Origin: Lentisphaeria bacterium
Lineage (GTDB): Bacteria > Verrucomicrobiota > Lentisphaeria > Oligosphaerales > Oligosphaeraceae
Assembly: GCA_028699735.1 (NCBI GenBank)
Contig: JAQVUB010000216.1
Coordinates: forward strand, 1-5,310
Reading direction: 5' to 3'
Length of the DNA: 5,310 bases
The translations under genes and the position numbers were made by a program. Under the pieces are notes generated by a model. The model did not search any database and was not told where the DNA came from. It saw only the letters and a list, made by a program, of their open reading frames with translations. Each line of letters begins with the position of its first letter. The first letter of the stretch is position 1. Shown here piece after piece: positions 1-4,954 of the stretch.

Positions 1-326
1 GGACTCGCCCCGCGCTGAGGGATACTCGTTGCCTGTGTCTGGGTGGAAAACGCCAGCACAGGAGGCAACGTGTCATCCCCAGTCAAAACCAGATATCCCG
101 CCGGACGCAAATGCAGCACATATAGCGGCAGAGCCTCCTGACTGGCCGAAAAAACCGGTTCGGCACGCTCCACTGCCGCGGAGGGTGACTGCTGCTGAAA
201 AATCACATTGCCGGAAAGCCAGTTCGCCGCCGCCCTGCGCAAGTCCGCTTCATTCACCGAAGCACCACGAACCAACATCAGCAGAAAAAATAGGAGCAGA
301 AAAAGGTATTTGGAAGTATTCAGCAT
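1..326 (-). CDS. Secreted protein with Spi/C10 (streptopain-type) propeptide, N-terminal fragment
   Basis: The reading frame starts at the ATG complementary to 324-326 and stays open to the window edge, giving 108 residues; the C-terminal part lies outside. Residues 1-22 form a clear signal peptide: Lys6, a hydrophobic core of Leu/Phe at 7-19, then an RGAS region where cleavage is likely. Residues 28-37 (DLRRAAANWL) and 68-94 (YVLHLRP, GYLVLTGDD, then PPVLAFS) match the pattern of the Spi protease-inhibitor/propeptide domain found at the N-terminus of C10 cysteine proteases, where a strand ending in a 'vSaDD' motif is followed by 'PiLaYS'. In that family the propeptide keeps the secreted protease inactive until it is cleaved. 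The catalytic Cys and His would lie beyond the window, so a protease is inferred and a stand-alone Spi-type inhibitor is possible. No strong Shine-Dalgarno precedes the ATG, only TGAAGAAAC. The gene is divergent from the downstream amidohydrolase. Confidence 0.72.
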   Translation of the reverse strand, partial: MLNTSKYLFLLLFFLLMLVRGASVNEADLRRAAANWLSGNVIFQQQSPSAAVERAEPVFSASQEALPLYVLHLRPAGYLVLTGDDTLPPVLAFSTQTQATSIPQRGAS

Positions 327-345
327 GTTTCTTCAGTATTTGCTC

Positions 346-372
346 TGACTGATCCGACCGATCTGACTGATC
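346..372. repeat. Three tandem 9-bp units (TGACTGATC type)
   Basis: Units TGACTGATC (346-354), CGACCGATC (355-363) and TGACTGATC (364-372) follow each other without gaps; units 1 and 3 are identical and the middle one differs at two positions. The array lies 20-46 bp upstream of the minus-strand ATG at 326, so it falls in that gene's 5' leader or promoter. It could be a simple-repeat expansion or a regulator binding site; the sequence does not decide. Confidence 0.7.
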
Positions 373-550
373 TACAGGGGAAAAGGAGTCAGCTATGAGG
401 AAAATGACCCATCAATAATATAATGGCTTCCAATGCAGATACCCCTCCTCGGCTTGCATTTTTCCTCCCGGGAAATACAGTATTCGTCATCGTTTTGCCT
501 TGCCCCCCGCAACCGGGAGCGTTCGGACGTGGGAGAACAAACAGAAATCA

Positions 551-565
551 CAACCGGGACGGTTG
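551..565. repeat. Short inverted repeat CAACCG-GGA-CGGTTG
   Basis: A perfect 6-bp stem with a 3-nt loop lies 61 bp upstream of the amidohydrolase start. There is no adjoining T-tract on the plus strand (ACTTTTT comes several bases later), so it is a poor intrinsic terminator. A leader hairpin or an operator half-site are the alternatives. Confidence 0.4.
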
Positions 566-580
566 CGCTACTTTTTAAAC

Positions 581-601
581 CTGCACCCTGCCCCCTGCAC
601 C
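581..601. repeat. Three tandem 7-bp units (CTGCACC type)
   Basis: CTGCACC (581-587), CTGCCCC (588-594) and CTGCACC (595-601) are adjacent, and CT follows at 602-603. The array ends about 25 bp upstream of the amidohydrolase ATG, just before its Shine-Dalgarno. It supports placing the gene start downstream of here rather than at the upstream ATG at 500. Confidence 0.6.
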
Positions 602-625
602 CTAAAAACAAGGAATTTTCTCCTT

Positions 626-1915
626 ATGCGTACAAAACCGGAAGTCATTCAGGCAGTCCTTGACGCCATCGAAGCCCACCGCGAAGAAATCCTCGGTTTT
701 GGCGAATATTTTTGGAAAAATCCCGAACCCGGTTATCGTGAATTTAAGACTAGCGCAAAGGCCAAAGAAGTATTGAGCAGACTCGGTTTGTCCGTACGGG
801 ATCATCTGTCGATTACCGGAATGCGGGCGGATCTGGATAGCGGACGCAAAGGCCCTGTGCTGGCACTGCTCGGTGAAATGGATTCCCTGATTCTGCCATC
901 ACACCCCGAATGCGACCCGAAGACCGGTGCCGTTCACTCCTGCGGACATCATTCCCACATCACTGCACTGCTCGGAGCTGCCATCGCTCTGGTGGAATCC
1001 GGTGCAGCTGCCGAGCTCTCCGGCAAAATTGCTTTCATTCCTGTCCCGGCCGAAGAGTGTATTGAGGTGGCCGAACGGCGCACCCTGATGGAGCGCGGTG
1101 AAATCAAGGCCATTGGCGGCAAGGCATCGATGATCCGGGAAGGAGTCTTTGACGATGTCAGCCTGGCTCTGATGAATCACCTATCCACAGGATCGTCATA
1201 CACCTGTGCCCTGCACAATGGATTCGTTATCAAAGCGGTCACCTTCCATGGCAAAAGCTGTCACGCAGCCAGACCCGACAATGGCATTAACGCACTAAAT
1301 ATCTGCACCTTGGCGCAAAATGCTCTGGCTCTCCTCCGGGAAACCTTTACCGATCCGTCCATTCGAGTCCACGGCATGATCAATTCTGGCGGAGACAGTG
1401 TCAATATCATCCCCGACAATGTCAGCATGGAATACCTGCTGCGCGCCAGCAGCATGGAGAAAATTAAAGAACTCAGTATGCTTTTTGACCGTGCCATGCA
1501 TGGAGCCGCTGCCGCACTCGGCGGCAGCGCTGAGGTCACCACAACCCCAGGCTATGCGGTCATGAAAGACCATCAGGGGCTCTGGAAAGTCTTTGAAGAT
1601 GCCGTACGCATCCTCCATCCGGAAGCTAACTTCAACAGTACCGGAGCTGTCATGAGCTCGACTGATATGGGAGATGTCAGCCAGATCCTGCCAACCGTGC
1701 ATTCCGCAATCCCCGGCGCACAAGGCACCGCACACGGTAAGGACTACCAGGTCAAAGACCCGGAACAGGCTTACCTGGACAACGCCCGTATCCTTGCCCT
1801 GACCGCAGTCGAACTGCTCTACGGCGATGCCTCCCGTGGCAGCGAAATCGCCGCCAGCCGCGAAGGCCTGCTCTCCATCCCGGAATATATCACCATGATG
1901 GATAGCCTCGCATAA
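626..1915 (+). CDS. M20D-type amidohydrolase / metallopeptidase
   Basis: This 429-residue cytoplasmic protein (no signal peptide) matches M20D amidohydrolases, zinc- or manganese-dependent enzymes that cleave amide bonds of N-acyl or N-aminobenzoyl amino acids (the AbgB and IAA-amino-acid hydrolase relatives). Visible motifs are GEMD at 83-86, HSCGHHSH at 104-111 with presumed metal ligands Cys106 and His108, PAEE at 141-144 with the catalytic Glu143 and metal ligand Glu144, NHLS at 184-187 with His185, HGKSCHAARP at 208-217 opening the dimerisation domain, and TAHGKDY at 368-374 with His370 as the last ligand. All expected ligands are present and the length is typical. The start at 626 is chosen because AAGGA lies at 610-614 and the N-terminus aligns with the family; an in-frame ATG at 500 would add 42 repeat-derived residues. 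The substrate cannot be read from the sequence, and no neighbour suggests one. Confidence 0.9.
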   Translation: MRTKPEVIQAVLDAIEAHREEILGFGEYFWKNPEPGYREFKTSAKAKEVLSRLGLSVRDHLSITGMRADLDSGRKGPVLALLGEMDSLILPSHPECDPKTGAVHSCGHHSHITALLGAAIALVESGAAAELSGKIAFIPVPAEECIEVAERRTLMERGEIKAIGGKASMIREGVFDDVSLALMNHLSTGSSYTCALHNGFVIKAVTFHGKSCHAARPDNGINALNICTLAQNALALLRETFTDPSIRVHGMINSGGDSVNIIPDNVSMEYLLRASSMEKIKELSMLFDRAMHGAAAALGGSAEVTTTPGYAVMKDHQGLWKVFEDAVRILHPEANFNSTGAVMSSTDMGDVSQILPTVHSAIPGAQGTAHGKDYQVKDPEQAYLDNARILALTAVELLYGDASRGSEIAASREGLLSIPEYITMMDSLA

Positions 1916-1921
1916 AACATC

Positions 1922-2047
1922 TTTTTTAACAACGAAAAACACAAAAAGGCACGAAAAAAATTCATGGAAATGCGACGCATATCATAACGATCACGCAGCT
2001 TCCATGAATTTTTTTCGTGCCTTTTCGTGTTTTTCGTTGTTAAAAAA
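1922..2047. repeat. Palindromic intergenic element, copy A
   Basis: Left arm 1922-1969 and right arm 2000-2047 are 48 bp each and complementary at 47 of 48 positions; the one difference is CACA in the left arm against CACG in the reversed right arm. A 30-nt loop (1970-1999) separates them. The arms begin TTTTTTAACAACGAAAAAC and end ATTCATGGAA. The element starts 6 bp after the amidohydrolase stop and directly abuts the porin stop at 2048, so it fills the convergent gap. The inner stem TTCATGGAA/TTCCATGAA is followed by T7 in both directions, so it could act as a bidirectional terminator, although the full stem ends in A residues rather than a U-tract. A related copy lies at 4766-4887. Confidence 0.9.
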
Positions 2048-3406
2048 TCAGAATTCCGCCAGCACCTGCAATTGGCACCAGTAGCCTTCTTTCCCGTCGG
2101 CAAAATAACTGCCCGGGGCAAATTTCGCCATTTTGGCACTGAAGCTCAAATATTCATTGAGCCGGTAGTCGAGCATAAGAGAAAGCAAGGTACCCATGTA
2201 GCTGCCTCCGCCACTGCGGGAAACGGGATACAACCCTGCTTTTTCCGTGTTGTCAGCATATAAATTGCCAACCGATACATTGGCCTTGAAATCCTTGCTG
2301 ACAATCAGGTTCACATCCGTGCGCAGAAAATGCATATTGCTCCAGACGCCGTTCAGCATGATCGGCAGCAACTCCTCGCCATATCTGGGATACTCGGCCA
2401 GCAACGTATTCCAACCCTCATGCTTGCTAGTATCCGGATTGTCACCACTGGCATAGTAGTACTCAAAACCCAGGGAGGGCGAAAGGAACATCCCTTTGGG
2501 GGCATGCACACGAATCCGGCCGTCAAGCATATAGGCCTCAATATCCGCATTCTGCAGAGAGTTTACGCCGCCCTGACGAGCCAGTTCAAGACTGTAATCC
2601 AAACGATCCTCAAAGGCTTTCCCGAAAACCCGTGCTCCGACGGTATGCAGGCTGAGATTATTGTCAAACGGATGACTGGCAATTCGGTTGGTCAGGTCGT
2701 CATCATCGACATCATTGTAAACATAATACAAGTCGAAATTCAGCAGTTTATTGACGAAATGCGTCCAATAGATGCCGGCTGACAGCGTGTCACCGCTGCG
2801 CAAGCGCCGGTTCTGATCATTGATAAAGGCCATGCGATCCTTCCAGTGATTGTACATAATAAAGGTTGTCACCGTATCAGCCTCACCCTTATAACGCAGC
2901 ACAGCACCATCCTGATACAGAGTACGTCCCTGATCATAAGGAGTCCCTTCCAGAATAATCATCCCGTTGCCCAGAATCAAATCCTGACGCCCCAGCGTCA
3001 GTGAAAAATCCGATCCGGCAATCTCCTTGAACTCGATCAGCAACTGATCAAAGATCACTTCATCGGGAAATTTCCAGGTTGCGGTTTCACGATCATTCGG
3101 GTCATACAGATAATGAGTACTGACTTCATGCACCCGGTTGACAAGGCGCGCCTTGATCGAAATACCTTCGGGCAGTTCAAGGGTGCCGGCTAAACGCGTC
3201 CTCAGACGCAAATAACCAATCTGGCCATCTTTCTGCCCGCCGGCAGGCGTGATCACCCCGCTGTTAAAATTCTCCCAGCGCAAGCGCATGTCGCCCTGCA
3301 AAGTCAAGCGCATCTCATCATTGAGCTGATAGACTGTACCGGCAAACACCGGTAAAACCGTCAGCAGCATGATACACGAAGTTAGCGCAAATGAGATCCT
3401 CTTCAT
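2048..3406 (-). CDS. Alginate-export-type outer-membrane beta-barrel porin
   Basis: The 452-residue product begins with a signal peptide (MKRIS, hydrophobic core 6-20, cleavage likely after VFA at 20-22) and ends with ...LAEF, the terminal Phe used for outer-membrane barrel assembly. In between, alternating hydrophobic and polar stretches rich in Tyr, Trp and Arg are typical of beta-strands. Recognisable patches are LQGDMRLRWENFN at 36-48, LRLRTRLAG at 66-74, LTLGRQDLILGNG at 136-148 and TPYDQGRT at 155-162. The GRQ..l.nG patch and overall length fit the alginate-export (AlgE-like) domain family, which moves anionic polysaccharides or oligosaccharides across the outer membrane. Actual substrate and direction are not visible. 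An AAGGAG box at 3414-3419, 7 nt before the ATG, supports the start. It lies 73 bp downstream of the TIM-barrel gene on the same strand and is probably co-transcribed with it. Confidence 0.8.
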   Translation of the reverse strand: MKRISFALTSCIMLLTVLPVFAGTVYQLNDEMRLTLQGDMRLRWENFNSGVITPAGGQKDGQIGYLRLRTRLAGTLELPEGISIKARLVNRVHEVSTHYLYDPNDRETATWKFPDEVIFDQLLIEFKEIAGSDFSLTLGRQDLILGNGMIILEGTPYDQGRTLYQDGAVLRYKGEADTVTTFIMYNHWKDRMAFINDQNRRLRSGDTLSAGIYWTHFVNKLLNFDLYYVYNDVDDDDLTNRIASHPFDNNLSLHTVGARVFGKAFEDRLDYSLELARQGGVNSLQNADIEAYMLDGRIRVHAPKGMFLSPSLGFEYYYASGDNPDTSKHEGWNTLLAEYPRYGEELLPIMLNGVWSNMHFLRTDVNLIVSKDFKANVSVGNLYADNTEKAGLYPVSRSGGGSYMGTLLSLMLDYRLNEYLSFSAKMAKFAPGSYFADGKEGYWCQLQVLAEF

Positions 3407-3479
3407 TCTCTTTCTCCTTGATAAGGGTGCGACACCAAGCCGCCAACTACCTCCCCCAAAAACGCCTATTTTTCAGGTG
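3407..3479 (-). other. Short spacer between co-directional genes
   Basis: The 73 bp between the TIM-barrel stop and the porin ATG contain the porin Shine-Dalgarno but no convincing terminator stem or promoter pair. This favours read-through from the upstream gene. Confidence 0.45.
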
Positions 3480-4334
3480 TTATTCCTGCAGTTGCTGCAA
3501 TACTTCAGCGATATAAGCAAGCTCCTGGGCAATCCAGTCAAGACCCAGGGTTGCAATTTCCGCCGAAAGCCAGCCTTGATACCCGATTTCATGCAAACGG
3601 CGAATACAGGGAGCGACCTCCCCAGCACCATCCCCCAGGGCACAGCTTTGATACTGCACACCGGACGCAGAACAAAGGCTGCTGACCTTCTCATCTGGAA
3701 CACGCCGCTGAAAATCCTTGATATGGACATGAATCAGCCGGGACTTGAAGTTCTCCAGAGCATCCAGAGGCCGTTCATCGCCCAGAAGAAAATTGCCATT
3801 GTCAAAATTCAACCGAACCAGACTGCTGCCGGAAGAAGCCAAAACCTCCAAACATTGTGCGGAGGTCGAGGAAAACTCCGGCCTACCACCATAATCTTCA
3901 ATACAGACCGTCACCCCATATTCCGCGGCGAGTTCCGCGCAACAACCCAGCATCTCCCCACAATTCCGGCGACCTTCCGACAAACTCATACCAGGAGAAG
4001 GCTGACTCCCATACAGCAAAACCACCGGACACAAAATCTCTTCACGACAAAAGCCGAAAACCACTCGCAAATTCTGCAAAATCTCTTGCCGCTGCCCGTC
4101 ATCTTCGCAGCAGAGGTTCGCATAAACATCCAAACAAGGAAAAGAAAAACCACATTTTGGGGCTGCTTTTTTTAATACTTGCCAGGAAGGAGAGGGCACA
4201 GGCCTGGACCAGTTCCAGGGAAGCTCCAAGCCACTTACGCCAAATGCACTCAACGTGTCAAGATATTTTTCGGCAGAATATTTCCCGCTTTCCAAGGCCT
4301 CCAGGCATTCCCAGGCCATAAGAGAAATTTTCAT
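3480..4334 (-). CDS. Sugar phosphate isomerase/epimerase (xylose isomerase-like TIM barrel)
   Basis: This 284-residue cytoplasmic protein has the pattern of the AP-endonuclease-2/xylose-isomerase-like TIM-barrel family, metal-dependent enzymes that isomerise or epimerise sugars and polyols. The motifs are in the expected order: an N-terminal strand MKISLMAWE, FGVSGLELPW at 31-40 (strand 2), VCIEDYGG at 143-150 with metal ligand Glu146, RLNFDNGNFLL at 174-184 with Asp178, IHVHIKDF at 201-208 with His204, and GWLSAEI at 254-260 with Glu259. The exact reaction is not predictable. The ATG at 4334 is preceded by AAGGAG at 4341-4346 with 6-nt spacing. An in-frame ATG at 4388 would add 18 residues but lies inside the terminator hairpin of the upstream gene, so it is rejected. 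The protein is unusually rich in Cys (15 of 284). The porin gene follows after 73 bp. Confidence 0.85.
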   Translation of the reverse strand: MKISLMAWECLEALESGKYSAEKYLDTLSAFGVSGLELPWNWSRPVPSPSWQVLKKAAPKCGFSFPCLDVYANLCCEDDGQRQEILQNLRVVFGFCREEILCPVVLLYGSQPSPGMSLSEGRRNCGEMLGCCAELAAEYGVTVCIEDYGGRPEFSSTSAQCLEVLASSGSSLVRLNFDNGNFLLGDERPLDALENFKSRLIHVHIKDFQRRVPDEKVSSLCSASGVQYQSCALGDGAGEVAPCIRRLHEIGYQGWLSAEIATLGLDWIAQELAYIAEVLQQLQE

Positions 4335-4361
4335 TGTTTTCTCCTTCAGAATCTCTACACG

Positions 4362-4400
4362 AAAAAAGCCGTTCCGTCCATAGGACAAAACGGCTTTTTT
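4362..4400 (-). terminator. Intrinsic terminator of the small basic protein gene
   Basis: AAAAAAGCCGTT (4362-4373) pairs over 12 bp with AACGGCTTTTTT (4389-4400). Inside, GTCC (4376-4379) can pair with GGAC (4383-4386) around an ATA loop, with a CC/AA internal mismatch between the stems. On the minus strand the hairpin lies about 15 bp after the stop of the 72-residue gene and ends in a T-run. Because of its A- and T-flanks it could also work on the plus strand. It separates this gene from the TIM-barrel gene downstream. Confidence 0.88.
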
Positions 4401-4414
4401 TTATTTTTTCTGCA

Positions 4415-4633
4415 TCACGCTTCTGCCTGCGCAGACGCCTGAGCAGCTTTTTGTACTTCTTTCGGGCGTTTCAGCATTGCCCGAAGCTCATGTACCTGCA
4501 GCTTCTCGACGGCTTCTTCACTTAAACCCAGAGAAACCAGACGGCGACGCTGCACCAGACAACGACGGCGCTTGGCAGCACCCTGTTTCTTCGGACGAAC
4601 TTTGTTCTTATTACGGAATGTACTCGTTGCCAT
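4415..4633 (-). CDS. Small, highly basic protein of unknown function
   Basis: The 72-residue product has 10 Arg and 9 Lys against 6 Glu and no Asp, so its net charge is about +13. The basic residues concentrate in the first 31 positions (KNKVRPKK at 9-16, KRRR at 21-24, RRR at 29-31). A predicted helical part with alternating Leu follows (LGLSEEAVEKLQ at 35-46, LRAMLKRP at 50-57), then an Ala/Gln-rich tail. This suggests RNA, ribosome or DNA binding, but I do not recognise the family; it does not match ribosomal protein bS21 or bL34. That it is real is well supported: CAGGAG at 4641-4646 lies 7 nt before the ATG, a promoter-like pair is upstream, and a strong terminator sits just past the stop. 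It is a single-gene unit, divergent from the U32 peptidase gene. Confidence 0.8.
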   Translation of the reverse strand: MATSTFRNKNKVRPKKQGAAKRRRCLVQRRRLVSLGLSEEAVEKLQVHELRAMLKRPKEVQKAAQASAQAEA

Positions 4634-4669
4634 GATCTCGCTCCTGATTGTCAGTCAATATTCCAAAGT

Positions 4670-4714
4670 TACATGCAAAAATTAAAAGACGAATTACTAA
4701 ATATATTGCATGTA
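4670..4714. promoter_or_regulatory. Inverted repeat flanking the promoter, possible operator
   Basis: TACATGCAA (4670-4678) and TTGCATGTA (4706-4714) are perfect 9-bp inverted copies with a 27-bp spacer. One arm lies between the -35 and -10 of the predicted minus-strand promoter and the other about 15-23 bp downstream of the predicted start. Such an arrangement fits a repressor binding as two half-sites, but the arms could match by chance in AT-rich DNA. Confidence 0.4.
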
Positions 4715-4727
4715 CAGCATTTTTCAA
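4700..4727 (-). promoter_or_regulatory. Sigma-70-like promoter for the small basic protein gene
   Basis: Read on the minus strand, TTGAAA (4722-4727) and TATATT (4700-4705) are separated by 16 bp; each matches the consensus hexamer at five of six positions. The predicted start of transcription near 4693 would give a leader of about 60 nt before the ATG at 4633. Confidence 0.55.
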
Positions 4728-4765
4728 TCCTGATGACTAAATTGTTCAAACGGTTGCGGACTCTT

Positions 4766-4887
4766 TTTTAACAACGAAAAACACGAACGACCCGAAAAAA
4801 TTTCATGGGAAGAACGATGCTTGCTCGCAGTCAAAACCGCTTCCCATGAAAATTTTTCGGGTCGTTCGTGTTTTTTCGTTGTTAAAA
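4766..4887. repeat. Palindromic intergenic element, copy B
   Basis: Left arm 4766-4812 (47 nt) and right arm 4840-4887 (48 nt) are complementary except for one extra A in a run and one A/T mismatch; the loop is 27 nt (4813-4839). The outer end TTTTAACAACGAAAAA and CACGAA are shared with copy A at 1922-2047, and both end near the loop in TTCATGG. The segment between differs: ACGACCCG here, AAGGCACG in copy A. In each copy both arms carry that copy's own version. The element lies in the intergenic region between the small basic protein gene and the U32 peptidase gene, and ends 67 bp before the latter's start. Confidence 0.88.
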
Positions 4888-4906
4888 TTAATTAAAAAGG
4901 CATTAT
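4879..4906 (+). promoter_or_regulatory. Weak promoter-like pair for the U32 peptidase gene
   Basis: TTGTTA (4879-4884), which is the outer end of palindromic element B, and CATTAT (4901-4906) are spaced 16 bp apart; each matches the consensus at four of six positions. Transcription would begin near 4913, giving a leader of about 40 nt. The match is weak and the surrounding AT-rich sequence raises the chance of a false hit. Confidence 0.3.
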
Positions 4907-4954
4907 CTTTAAGCAATTGCCAAAAGAACCACTGATCTGAGGAAATAACGCCAC

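Larger units (their letters stand above)
327..625. other. Divergent intergenic region with short repeats
   Basis: This 299-bp stretch separates the minus-strand Spi/C10-type gene from the plus-strand amidohydrolase. It holds the 9-bp tandem array at 346-372, a strong SD followed by a 7-codon mini-ORF at 395-418, an isolated TATAAT hexamer at 419-424 without a convincing -35, a 6-bp inverted repeat CAACCG/CGGTTG at 551-565 with a 3-nt loop, and a 7-bp tandem repeat at 581-601. Frames crossing it give low-complexity translations rich in Pro, Cys and Ser, which suggests it is not coding. I could not define a promoter for either flanking gene with confidence. Confidence 0.6.
4634..4954. other. 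Divergent intergenic region
   Basis: This 321-bp AT-rich stretch carries the control signals of the small basic protein gene (4634-4730), a stretch at 4731-4763 in which I see nothing, the palindromic element copy B, and the leader of the U32 peptidase gene from 4888. No open frame inside it looks like a gene. Confidence 0.7.

Noticed and set aside
29..352. 107-residue plus-strand frame at the left edge
   Set aside because: It is antisense to the Spi/C10-type gene, whose signal peptide and propeptide pattern are much more convincing; the translation is rich in Pro, His and Lys without domain features.
500..625. N-terminal extension of the amidohydrolase from the ATG at 500
   Set aside because: The 42 extra residues are translated from repeat-rich non-coding sequence, no Shine-Dalgarno precedes 500, and the family's N-terminal helix begins at the ATG at 626.
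1295..1942. 215-residue open frame on the minus strand opposite the amidohydrolase
   Set aside because: It is antisense to conserved M20 motifs, runs into the palindromic element at its 5' end, and shows no domain or ribosome-binding site.
1819..2139. 106-residue minus-strand frame crossing the palindromic element
   Set aside because: It reads through the repeat (TTKNTKRHEK-type residues), a translation commonly produced by such non-coding repeats, and overlaps two real genes.
3369..4175. 268-residue open frame on the plus strand opposite the TIM-barrel gene
   Set aside because: Its translation is low-complexity, rich in Thr, Gln, Pro and Arg with no recognisable domain, while the minus strand carries clear family motifs and a Shine-Dalgarno.
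4335..4388. Longer start for the TIM-barrel protein at 4388
   Set aside because: That ATG lies in the hairpin of the upstream gene's terminator, and the shorter start has a well-placed AAGGAG and begins directly with the first barrel strand.
4415..4633. Identification of the small basic protein as ribosomal protein bS21
   Set aside because: Size and charge are similar, but the conserved bS21 N-terminal segment and the arginine-rich order do not match; I therefore left the function open.
1922..4887. CRISPR array or insertion sequence made of the two palindromes
   Set aside because: There are only two copies, about 2.7 kb apart with ordinary genes between them, no regular spacers and no transposase gene. 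No target-site duplication is visible at either copy.
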